Shown in pieces: positions 27,013 through 33,977 of a DNA stretch of 64,000 nucleotides (positions are counted from its first letter, which is position 1; each line of letters opens with the position of its first letter). Location: positions 53,413-117,412 of the forward strand of contig DASXZY010000029.1 of the NCBI GenBank assembly GCA_036501625.1. Reading direction: 5' to 3'. Under the pieces are notes generated by a model that worked only from the letters and a program-made list of their open reading frames with translations, searched no databases and was not told the origin of the DNA. The stretch is from Palsa-1400 sp036501625 (lineage in GTDB: Bacteria; Verrucomicrobiota; Verrucomicrobiia; Limisphaerales; Palsa-1400). The translations under genes and the position numbers were made by a program.

Positions 27013-28143
27013 TCAGGCCGCCAGGAATTCTCCGAACAGCGCGAAGGCCGGGACCCGGCTGCACACCACGTTCAGGGTAACCAGCAACGGCATCGCCAGA
27101 AGCGCGCCGAGCACTCCCCACAACCACGCGCAGAACATCAGCATGACGAAGATGACAAATGGATTCATTCTGAAGCGCCGGCCCAACAGCAAAGGCGTGA
27201 GGCAATCCGCCTCCAGCACGTGGCAAATCAGGTAAATTCCCGCCGGCAACAGGCCGCGGGTCACAGTGTCGAACGATATTAGTCCAGCCAAGGCCACCAC
27301 CATGATTCCCGCGACCGGCCCGAAGTAAGGCACAAAGTTGGCCAGCGTGGCCAGCGCGCCCCACATCGCGGCATTGGGCATCCCGGCCAGCGCCAAACCT
27401 CCGCCAACCGCCAAGCCCAACACAATGTTGATCAAGCTGACGGAAAACAAATACTTGGAAATATTATGTTGAATTTGACGGCAAACCTCCATCGCATCCG
27501 CCTCATCCCCCAGCGTCTGGAGAATGCGCGCCATTCTGTACAGCATCGGATCGCCGGAAACCATCATCAAGAACATCAAGACGCCCGTCTCCGCCACTCC
27601 GGCCACGATGGCTCCAGTCCAGGAAAACAACGTTCCCGCGATTTGCCCGCCTCCGACGGCCGGCAGCGGGGCCGGGGCCGGCTGGGCTTTGCCAGGATTG
27701 TTTTGCGGCTTAGGCACGCCATTCAGGGCGTCAGTGACTCGCGTGATGGGCGCGAACAAACTGTGATATTTTTGGCGCAAACGCGGGAGGGTTTCAGGAG
27801 CCGTTTTTATCCAATTGGCCACCGGCCGGCCGAATTCCATCAACCCGAAACCGAGCGCGGCTGTCAAAATAATCATTACCACGCCAGCCCCAAGCGGCGC
27901 CGGAATATGATGCTGGCGCAGCCACGTGACCGGCACTCTCAGAACCATCGATCCCATCCAGGCCAGCATTACCGGCAGCACGACCGAGCGGGCGCAATAA
28001 AAAAGAAGCAGCACGCCCGCGATGCTGATGATCAATCGCGACATCTGGGCCAGGATTTCTTTGCGGGGGGCCGCCCTCGCCGATCTTCCTGGCTTGGCGT
28101 GGCCTTCTTGACGATTCATGTCACGCGCCGATCTCTGTGGCAT
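27013..28143 (-). CDS. AI-2E family transporter (PerM-like)
   Basis: A 376-residue membrane protein with about eight transmembrane segments. The family features A-N-F-V-P-Y-F-G-P-V (with the N-x-x-P-Y-x-G signature) and L-G-R-R-F-R-M-N-P-F-V-I-F near the end are present. Members export AI-2, other small molecules, or protons/sodium; the actual substrate is unknown. Its ATG is 6 bp after the stop of the lmo0937-type gene, so the two are likely cotranscribed. ATG at 28119 is an alternative start. Confidence 0.85.
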   Translation of the reverse strand: MPQRSARDMNRQEGHAKPGRSARAAPRKEILAQMSRLIISIAGVLLLFYCARSVVLPVMLAWMGSMVLRVPVTWLRQHHIPAPLGAGVVMIILTAALGFGLMEFGRPVANWIKTAPETLPRLRQKYHSLFAPITRVTDALNGVPKPQNNPGKAQPAPAPLPAVGGGQIAGTLFSWTGAIVAGVAETGVLMFLMMVSGDPMLYRMARILQTLGDEADAMEVCRQIQHNISKYLFSVSLINIVLGLAVGGGLALAGMPNAAMWGALATLANFVPYFGPVAGIMVVALAGLISFDTVTRGLLPAGIYLICHVLEADCLTPLLLGRRFRMNPFVIFVMLMFCAWLWGVLGALLAMPLLVTLNVVCSRVPAFALFGEFLAA

Positions 28144-28149
28144 AGGGAA

Positions 28150-28296
28150 CTAAATTTTCCGGCCCTGGATGACCCGGACCAGAATGAGCACAATCGCGAC
28201 TATCAGCAGGATGTGGATGAATCCGCCTATTGTGTAGGACGACACCATCCCCAAGAGCCAGGCGATGATGAGAATTAATGCAAGTGTATAGAGCAT
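28150..28296 (-). CDS. lmo0937 family small membrane protein
   Basis: This 48-residue protein from ATG 28296 to TAG 28150 has two transmembrane helices: L-A-L-I-L-I-I-A-W-L-L-G and H-I-L-L-I-V-A-I-V-L-I-L-V-R, with Y-T-I-G-G-F between and a basic end (Q-G-R-K-I). The pattern (W-L-L-G, then G-G-x-I/L-H-I-L-L-V-I-A) is that of the lmo0937 family, typically induced in general stress. It is next to CsbD and DUF892 genes, which share that regulation in other bacteria. Confidence 0.85.
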   Translation of the reverse strand: MLYTLALILIIAWLLGMVSSYTIGGFIHILLIVAIVLILVRVIQGRKI

Positions 28297-28613
28297 AAGA
28301 ACTTTATTGTTGCTTCCATCCTATTCTTTAAGCATCTCCAGCGCCGCTCTTCCCGGCTCGGAAGGCGCATCGCGCGCCGGTGCGAAATGCAACCTGCCCC
28401 TTCTTCGCCGTGCAATTTGCGATTGAGGAAATCCCTGAGAGCCAATTGCAACGGCCATTCAAGCCGCGAAAAGCCCCTCGGAAAACCCGTTTCCCGCCGC
28501 TTTGGCGCCCGGCCCGAAGGGTGGCCCTTCTCCTGCTATATGAATTGTCAATCATGTTAATCATGAACGGCGGGCGAACCGCCGAGTTAGCCAACATAGC
28601 AAAAGGAATCAAT
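28297..28613. promoter_or_regulatory. Divergent spacer between the lmo0937-type and CsbD genes
   Basis: 317 bp without a supported gene; an open frame crosses most of it in phase with CsbD but begins in low-complexity sequence with no family features. It must hold promoters for both small stress genes. AAAAGGAATCAAT immediately before 28614 is the CsbD ribosome-binding site. I see no defined sigma-factor box that I would defend. Confidence 0.4.
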
Positions 28614-28808
28614 ATGAATTCGCTTCATGTCAAAGGCGACTGGAACATCGCCAAAGGAAAACTTAAACAGAAATACGCGCAGTTGACTGAAAACGACCTG
28701 CAATACCGCGAAGGCTGCGAAGATGAACTGGTGGGCCGCATCCAGAAACGGACCGGCGACACCAAGGAAGCCGTCCAGCAATTCGTTGATGAGTGCTTCA
28801 AGAGTTGA
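28614..28808 (+). CDS. CsbD family stress protein
   Basis: A 64-residue hydrophilic protein that begins M-N-S-L-H-V-K-G-D-W-N-I-A-K-G-K-L-K-Q-K and has a C-terminal G-x-x-D-E-L-x-G-R-I-Q-K-R-T-G-D-T-K-E segment, both diagnostic of CsbD. The family is induced by general stress, and its biochemical role is unknown. The ATG at 28614 has AAGGA six bases upstream. A lipoprotein gene follows after 63 bp. Confidence 0.9.
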   Translation: MNSLHVKGDWNIAKGKLKQKYAQLTENDLQYREGCEDELVGRIQKRTGDTKEAVQQFVDECFKS

Positions 28809-28871
28809 AGCCTCGGCCGCCCCGTTGCGAGCGCGAACCGTTTGCTTCCAACGGCGGCCAGAAAGGATTCC

Positions 28872-29297
28872 ATGAATTCAAAATCTTGCTTAATGATCAT
28901 CGCGGCGGCCGGCATGCTGACCGCTTGCAACCGCCAGGAGACGCCGCCTCCAGCCAGCCCGCAGACCACTGTGGATGCCACTGCCAAAGCCCAGGATTCC
29001 GCGGCTCAAAACCGCGACGCCTATCTCGCGTCCATGGACAAAAAAATGGCTGAACTGGACGCCAAGATCGACAAGTTCTCCGAAAAGGCGGCCAATGCCA
29101 GCGGCGACGCCAAAGCCCGCTACGATCAAGCGGTGGCGGACCTGCAAAGCCAAAGGAACGCGGTGCGAAAGGATTATGACCAGATGAAGTCCAGCGGCGC
29201 GGACACTTGGGACAAGACGAAGGCCGCATTTCAATCCGCCTGGGAGAGCCTTCAGAACTCGTATAGCAACACGGTAGCGAAGGTCTCTACGAGCTAA
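28872..29297 (+). CDS. Small coiled-coil lipoprotein
   Basis: A 141-residue protein starting at ATG 28872, with AAAGGA just upstream. The signal peptide ends in a lipobox (A-G-M-L-T-A-C-N). The mature part is charged and alpha-helical with heptad-like runs (M-D-K-K-M-A-E-L-D-A-K-I-D-K-F-S), like the small Lpp- or YtxH-type lipoproteins that often accompany CsbD genes. A structural or stress role in the envelope is inferred. The hairpin at 29379-29421 lies downstream and may end this transcript. Confidence 0.72.
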   Translation: MNSKSCLMIIAAAGMLTACNRQETPPPASPQTTVDATAKAQDSAAQNRDAYLASMDKKMAELDAKIDKFSEKAANASGDAKARYDQAVADLQSQRNAVRKDYDQMKSSGADTWDKTKAAFQSAWESLQNSYSNTVAKVSTS

Positions 29298-29378
29298 CAC
29301 ACATTCACTCGCTGCAAGCCGGCGCGCGCCATGGAAATCCATGACCCGCGCCGGTTGCGCTTTAAAGAAGACCCTCTG

Positions 29379-29421
29379 TTTATGAGCAAAAGCCATGCGG
29401 CGCGTGGCTTTTGCTCATAAA
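29379..29421. repeat. Perfect 17-bp inverted repeat (hairpin)
   Basis: TTTATGAGCAAAAGCCA at 29379-29395 and its exact complement TGGCTTTTGCTCATAAA at 29405-29421 are separated by nine bases. It lies between the end of the lipoprotein gene and the end of the convergent DUF892 gene, where a bidirectional terminator is expected. The stem starts with TTT and ends with AAA, but the T-run on either side is short. A second, looser inverted pair GCCCTCTGCGG (29474-29484) / CCGCAGAGGGC (29531-29541) lies nearby. Confidence 0.6.
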
Positions 29422-29563
29422 CCCGTAGTGCGGGATGGTTTTGGCAGCAGGCTGCGTTGTCCCGACGCTTGCAGCCCTCTGCGGGGATGCGCGCGGCGGG
29501 GGCCGCCTTGCCTGCCGCCAAAATCCATTGCCGCAGAGGGCCTGCGTATTCAAGGATAAGCTC

Positions 29564-30076
29564 CTAGTGTGCCAGCGCGCCCGGCTGCACTTCTTCCAGG
29601 GCCTCTTCGTTTTTCGAGGTGGCCAGATCGGTCAGGGTTTCGTCGGCGGCCTTTTCCTCGTCCAGAATTCCTTCGAGAATGGAGGCGGCGTCGCTCTTGC
29701 CGAGCATTCCGGCCCAAGTCTTCAGGCACCCGTAGGAAGCGATTTCGTAATGCTCGACTTTCTGCCCGGCGCAGATGATGGCGGCATTGATGTTGGTGGA
29801 CTTTTTGTTCTTTTTGACAAGGGTCTCACCCTCATCCAGGATGCCGACGATGGCCTCGCATTTGGTTCCGCTGGCCGTGGCTTCGAAGGCCGCGAAGACT
29901 TGCTCGAGTTTCTGGGCGTGCTCTTTGGTTTCCTCAAGATGGTTGTCCAAGGCCGACTTCAATTCGTTGCATGTGGCCGCTTCGATCATCTTGGGGAGGG
30001 CCTTGGCAATGCGCTGCTCGGCGTCGTACATGTCTTCCAGTTCCTCCAGAAACAGGCTTTTCAATGTGGTATTCAT
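29564..30076 (-). CDS. DUF892 (YciE/YciF) ferritin-like stress protein
   Basis: A 170-residue helical protein. The N-terminal L-F-L-E-E-L-E-D-M-Y-D-A-E-Q-R-I and the internal E-x-x-E-H-A-x-K-L-E (H-L-E-E-T-K-E-H-A-Q-K-L-E), plus K-V-E-H-Y-E-I-A-S-Y-G, are the ligand-bearing helices of the DUF892 family, related to ferritins and induced by osmotic or general stress. The chosen ATG at 30076 gives the usual N-terminus M-N-T-T-L-K-S; the frame is open to 30157. Confidence 0.9.
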   Translation of the reverse strand: MNTTLKSLFLEELEDMYDAEQRIAKALPKMIEAATCNELKSALDNHLEETKEHAQKLEQVFAAFEATASGTKCEAIVGILDEGETLVKKNKKSTNINAAIICAGQKVEHYEIASYGCLKTWAGMLGKSDAASILEGILDEEKAADETLTDLATSKNEEALEEVQPGALAH

Positions 30077-30256
30077 AATGATTTGTTCTTTTCGTTTTTC
30101 GATTTCAGGGCCGCGATTCCCGGCGGCGTTTCTTCCCCGGAAAAGTAGAAAGAGCAAGTCATATACCGTGAGGCCGCACTAGGCGGAGCGCACGCCCGCG
30201 CCTCGCAATTTGCAAACTTTCGCGCGGGCGCGGTTGCAATTTGCGGCGGAGTCGGC

Positions 30257-30952
30257 CTACTTCAGCCACATGACTTTGAAGGTGTCCTCACGTTTCGCGA
30301 GTTCGTTTACGAAAGCCGGAGGCAGCACGTCGCCCGGCCTGGCGCGCCATTGCACCATGCAATGAATTTCCCGCAGCGAGCCGCCCGTTTCATAGACAAC
30401 CGACACCGATGACACTTTGCCGCCGGCCGCCGCCGCGCATCGGAGGATGTCCTGTTCGTTCGGCCCCTGGTTCCCCACCACGAGTGTCAGCTTGGCCTGC
30501 TGAGTCTGCTTTAACAAATGTTCGATCGGTTTCAGCGCCCAAAGAACGCCCAATCCCACCGCCAGCGCGACAATGCCCAAGCCAAGCTGCCCTCCGCCAA
30601 AGCACAAACCGAGGACGGTCATAAACCACATTGTGGCCGCCGTCGTGACGCCCACCACCATGTTATCCTTGCGCAGGATCGCCCCGGCGCCGATGAAGCC
30701 CATGCCGGACAAAATTCCCAGCGGCAAACGCATCAGGTCCATGACCACAAACGAATCCGGCGCTTTGCCGTGAACGGCAAGCAGGAGGTTTGCCTGGATC
30801 ATGCTCAGAGCCGCCGCCAAGCCCACCAGCAGGATCGTGCGCAAGCCAGCCGGGCGGCCAGCTTCTTCCCGATTTGCCCCAATCAGCGCCCCCGCCACCA
30901 CTGTCAAAAACAGGCGAAGGAGAATATCATCCCATCCAATGCGCACAGGCAT
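30257..30952 (-). CDS. MgtC/SapB family membrane protein
   Basis: A 231-residue protein with about five N-terminal membrane helices, including G-A-L-I-G-A-N-R-E (the G-x-x-x-G-x-x-R-E family mark), G-L-R-T-I-L-L-V-G and G-M-G-F-I-G-A-G-A-I-L, and a cytoplasmic C-terminal region of about 80 residues with an ACT-like beta pattern. MgtC proteins affect magnesium limitation tolerance and ATP synthase regulation. It lies in a region of stress genes, and 47 bp downstream of the second hybrid kinase in the same direction. Confidence 0.9.
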   Translation of the reverse strand: MPVRIGWDDILLRLFLTVVAGALIGANREEAGRPAGLRTILLVGLAAALSMIQANLLLAVHGKAPDSFVVMDLMRLPLGILSGMGFIGAGAILRKDNMVVGVTTAATMWFMTVLGLCFGGGQLGLGIVALAVGLGVLWALKPIEHLLKQTQQAKLTLVVGNQGPNEQDILRCAAAAGGKVSSVSVVYETGGSLREIHCMVQWRARPGDVLPPAFVNELAKREDTFKVMWLK

Positions 30953-30999
30953 GCTTCATTCTTAGCAACGAACATGCCAATTTGGCGCCCGGCGAAAAA

Positions 31000-33231
31000 C
31001 TAACGGGCGGTGGTTTCCCGGAGTTTGGCGAGCAGAGAGTCGATGGTAAAGGGCCTGGTCAAATGCGCGCGGAGATGCGGCTGGGCTTCCTGTTCTGAGT
31101 TATCCCGCGGGCCTTCTCCGCTGATGCCGATAACCCGCACATCGGGATTGATGCGCCTCAGGCGGGTGATCAATTCCACCCCGCTCATGCCGGGCATCTG
31201 CAAATCCAGCAGGACGGCTTTAATGTCGCGCCGGCGCCGGCCATAGGCGGTGATCGCCTCGTTGCATTCCTTGGCGGTCAACACGGAGTAATCCCGCGCT
31301 TCCAGGTTCAGCTTGGTGATTTCCAGAATGCCGATGTCGTCATCGACAATGAGCACCAGGTCCCCCTCGGCGCTGGAAGCCAGCATTGTCGAGCCAGGAA
31401 TGGGCGCGGCCGGAAGATAAACGCGGAAGGCCGTGCCCTGCCCGACCTGGCTTGTGAAATTGATGAAGCCTTGATGCGTTTTGACGATGCTTATGACAGT
31501 CGAAAGCCCGATCCCCGTCCCGCGCCCTTCTCCCTTGGTCGTGAAAAACGGCTCGAAAATGCGCGCCTGCACTTCCGGCGGCATGCCAGACCCGGTGTCC
31601 GAAACGGCCAGCAACACATGAGACCCGCGCGCTTTTTGTTCCGCCAGCCAGGGGTCGTGCTCGGTGTTGGAGGCCTCGATCCGCAGCGTGCCGCCATCGG
31701 GCATGGCATCGCGCGCGTTAACGCACAGGTTCAAGAGAACCTGGTGCAGTTGCGTGGCGTCGCCCACGACCGGCCGCAGGTTCGGGTCCACGTGCATCGT
31801 GATGGCCAGCGAAGACGGAAAAGTGCTCCGAATGAAGCTTTCCAATTCGTCCACCAAACGGTTGAGTTGCAGCGTCTGCCGCGCGCCAGCCGTGCCGCGG
31901 GCAAAGGAAAGTATTTGTTTGACCATCTCCGCCCCGTGCCCGGCGCTGCGCTTGATGGTTTCCATCAGCTTCCGGCCCGTTGCGCTCGTGATTTCCCGCT
32001 GAAGCACGTCCGCGGCCATGACGATCGGCGTCAGTGTATTATTGAGATCGTGCGCGATGCCTCCGGCCAGGGCGCCGATGCTTTCCATCCGTTGCGTGCG
32101 GAGCAGGCGGGCTTCCGTTTGCTTTTTCTCGGTGACGTCCGTGTTGATGACCAGGATGGATTTGGCCCGCCCGAGGTCGTCGCGCAGCAACGTCCAGCGG
32201 CTCTCGGCGATTAGTTCGCGCCCCTGGCGGTCCACCTGGTGCAGTTCGCCTTGCCATTGGCCGTGGCGGATAAGCTCGCGCAACGCGGGCATGGCCTGGG
32301 CCGCATCGCCCGCAAGGAGAAGATCGTTGGCGCTGCGCCCGATTGCTTCCTGCGCGTTCCAGCCGTAAAGCCGCTCCGCGCTTTTGTTCCAATAAAGAAT
32401 GTGCTGGGAGAGATCTTTCAGGCAAATGGCGTCGCGCGCCTTGTCCAAAAGTTCCGCTTGTTCCTGGATGCGTTCGTTGGCCTGTTTGCGGCTCGTGATG
32501 TCGCGCGAGACCAGCAGCACATGGTTGATCCGCCCCGCATGATCGCGCATCGCGCTGCCTTGGGATTCGATATGGCGGACTTCGCCATTTTCGAGCACGA
32601 CCCGGTATTCGGCGCGCTGGGATTGGCCGGTGTTGGCGATGCCGCGGAAGAATTGAAGAATTCGGGGAAGGTCTTCGGCGCGCACCTCGCCAAAAGCGTC
32701 CGTGCCCACCAACGATTCATGGCTGGGGAACAATCGCTGGCAGGACGAGCTGCAAAAGACCCGCTTCCCTTGGAGATCGGCCACCGTGACCATGTCTTCC
32801 AGGTTCTCCATGATGTTCTGGAAGAGCGCCTCGACTTTATGGCGCTGGGCGATGGCCTCGGCCTCCTGCAACGCGCGCCGCACGGCGGCCGGCAGGCGCG
32901 CCAAGCGGCCTTTGAGCACGTAATCGGTCGCGCCGCTTTTGAGGCAATCCACCGCTTCGTCTTCGCCGACCGTGCCGGAAACCAGAATGAAAGGGACTTC
33001 CGGGCAGGTTTGGCGGGCCTGGGCAAGGGCGGAAAGGCCATCGTAGCCGGGCAGTGAAAAATCGGAAAGGACGAGGTCGAATTTGTCTTCGGAAAGGGCT
33101 TCCTCGAAGCCTTCCTTATTATTGACAGTTTTTGTTTCGCAAAAAATGCCATTCTGTTCCAGCATGACCTGAACCAGTTCGGCGTCCCGCGGATTATCTT
33201 CCAAGTGCAGTAATCGGAGCCGCAAGCTCAT
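31000..33231 (-). CDS. Cytoplasmic hybrid histidine kinase (REC-PAS-PAS-HisKA-HATPase-REC)
   Basis: A 743-residue kinase without membrane segments. It starts with a receiver domain (L-L-H-L-E-D-N-P-R-D-A, phospho-acceptor Asp57 in V-L-S-D-F), followed by two PAS domains (about 130-370). The HisKA domain has G-G-I-A-H-D-L-N-N with His394, and the ATPase domain has N-L-C-V-N-A-R-D-A-M and D-T-G-S-G-M. A C-terminal receiver (about 625-740) contains L-I-V-D-D-D and V-L-L-D-L-Q-M-P-G. The architecture suggests input by phosphotransfer from another kinase and internal phosphorelay. No response regulator gene is adjacent. Confidence 0.9.
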   Translation of the reverse strand: MSLRLRLLHLEDNPRDAELVQVMLEQNGIFCETKTVNNKEGFEEALSEDKFDLVLSDFSLPGYDGLSALAQARQTCPEVPFILVSGTVGEDEAVDCLKSGATDYVLKGRLARLPAAVRRALQEAEAIAQRHKVEALFQNIMENLEDMVTVADLQGKRVFCSSSCQRLFPSHESLVGTDAFGEVRAEDLPRILQFFRGIANTGQSQRAEYRVVLENGEVRHIESQGSAMRDHAGRINHVLLVSRDITSRKQANERIQEQAELLDKARDAICLKDLSQHILYWNKSAERLYGWNAQEAIGRSANDLLLAGDAAQAMPALRELIRHGQWQGELHQVDRQGRELIAESRWTLLRDDLGRAKSILVINTDVTEKKQTEARLLRTQRMESIGALAGGIAHDLNNTLTPIVMAADVLQREITSATGRKLMETIKRSAGHGAEMVKQILSFARGTAGARQTLQLNRLVDELESFIRSTFPSSLAITMHVDPNLRPVVGDATQLHQVLLNLCVNARDAMPDGGTLRIEASNTEHDPWLAEQKARGSHVLLAVSDTGSGMPPEVQARIFEPFFTTKGEGRGTGIGLSTVISIVKTHQGFINFTSQVGQGTAFRVYLPAAPIPGSTMLASSAEGDLVLIVDDDIGILEITKLNLEARDYSVLTAKECNEAITAYGRRRRDIKAVLLDLQMPGMSGVELITRLRRINPDVRVIGISGEGPRDNSEQEAQPHLRAHLTRPFTIDSLLAKLRETTAR

Positions 33232-33363
33232 ATTTCACCAAGGCCACTTGTTCAATTCCAACCGCTTGATTGCTCTTTTCCATTATGGCACATCTATCCT
33301 ATTCTGCAAGAAGCAAATCGAGCTTTGCCGCAATCGCTTGACAGCTATTGCCCCATTGCCGAA

Positions 33364-33453
33364 GCAGCCCGTTAAAAAACCATGCTCTTCGTCGCGCCTG
33401 GTCTGCGGGCCATTTTTTGGCAAAGCAGCAATCCATAGTCTTTAACGGGCTGC
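33364..33453. repeat. 90-bp element bounded by 13-bp inverted repeats
   Basis: GCAGCCCGTTAAA at 33364-33376 is the exact complement of TTTAACGGGCTGC at 33441-33453. The intervening 64 bp has no coding feature. The outline fits a small MITE-like remnant or an attenuator-like long hairpin; no target duplication is seen. Confidence 0.45.
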
Positions 33454-33809
33454 CAAGGTTCGCCCACGCGGAAGAAGCGGGCGGCGTTGAGGTCCAGCCG
33501 GAATGGCGCGGGTGATGTTGATCGAGGAAGCGAAGACCAGTCCAGCGCGGCGGGCGCGCGCGCATGCCGCCGCCTTCTTCATCGAAAACGCCGTGTTTTG
33601 GCTTGTTCAACCTTGTTTTCCCGTTAATGGCTTTGTTTCTGAGTTTTGTTTTTCAAAAATTCCTTCCCGAAAGATCGAAAGAACACGCGCCTAAAGCGCG
33701 ACAATGGTTGGAATATGCCATTATTTGATGGTAATGCAATATATAAACGAAGAAGAGGTTCTTCGCCATTTTCGGTTGAATAGAGTGTCTTCATGCCATT
33801 CCGCGGAAA

Positions 33810-33832
33810 GCATGTTCTACAATAGAACATGC
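33810..33832. promoter_or_regulatory. 10-bp palindrome upstream of the LamG gene
   Basis: GCATGTTCTA at 33810-33819, a CAA centre, and TAGAACATGC at 33823-33832 form a perfect inverted repeat. It is 146 bp upstream of the LamG start and may be an operator for a dimeric regulator. A hairpin role in RNA is also possible. Confidence 0.4.
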
Positions 33833-33977
33833 ATCTTTCTCTTGCCACGGGGTGCCGAATAGCCATAATCGGCACGCAATCCGCGTTGTCAGTTGAACCG
33901 GAGCGGTGTGTTGAGCCAATGGGTTTATAGGGTATTCCCTGGGGCTTGCATCATCGCGTAAACCTAATTCTGAACTT

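Larger units (their letters stand above)
33232..33977. other. Long intergenic region upstream of the LamG gene
   Basis: 746 bp without a supported gene. The base composition falls (AT-rich around 33590-33780). It contains the 13-bp inverted repeat pair at 33364-33453 and the palindrome at 33810-33832, and must contain the promoter of the LamG gene. Short open frames on both strands show no family features. Confidence 0.5.

Noticed and set aside
28380..28613. N-terminal extension of CsbD by 78 codons
   Set aside because: CsbD proteins start at the M-N-S-L-H-V-K-G segment, which has its own ribosome-binding site at 28604; the extension is not conserved-looking.
31471..32214. A 247-codon plus-strand frame
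   Set aside because: It is fully antisense to the HisKA/HATPase part of the hybrid kinase and shows no motif.
33299..33610. A 103-codon minus-strand frame in the LamG upstream region
   Set aside because: It runs through the inverted repeat unit and shows no family features or start signal.
33810..33832. The palindrome as a LexA (SOS) box
   Set aside because: The GTTC/GAAC halves are seven bases apart, unlike known LexA spacing, and the downstream gene is a surface protein, not a repair gene.
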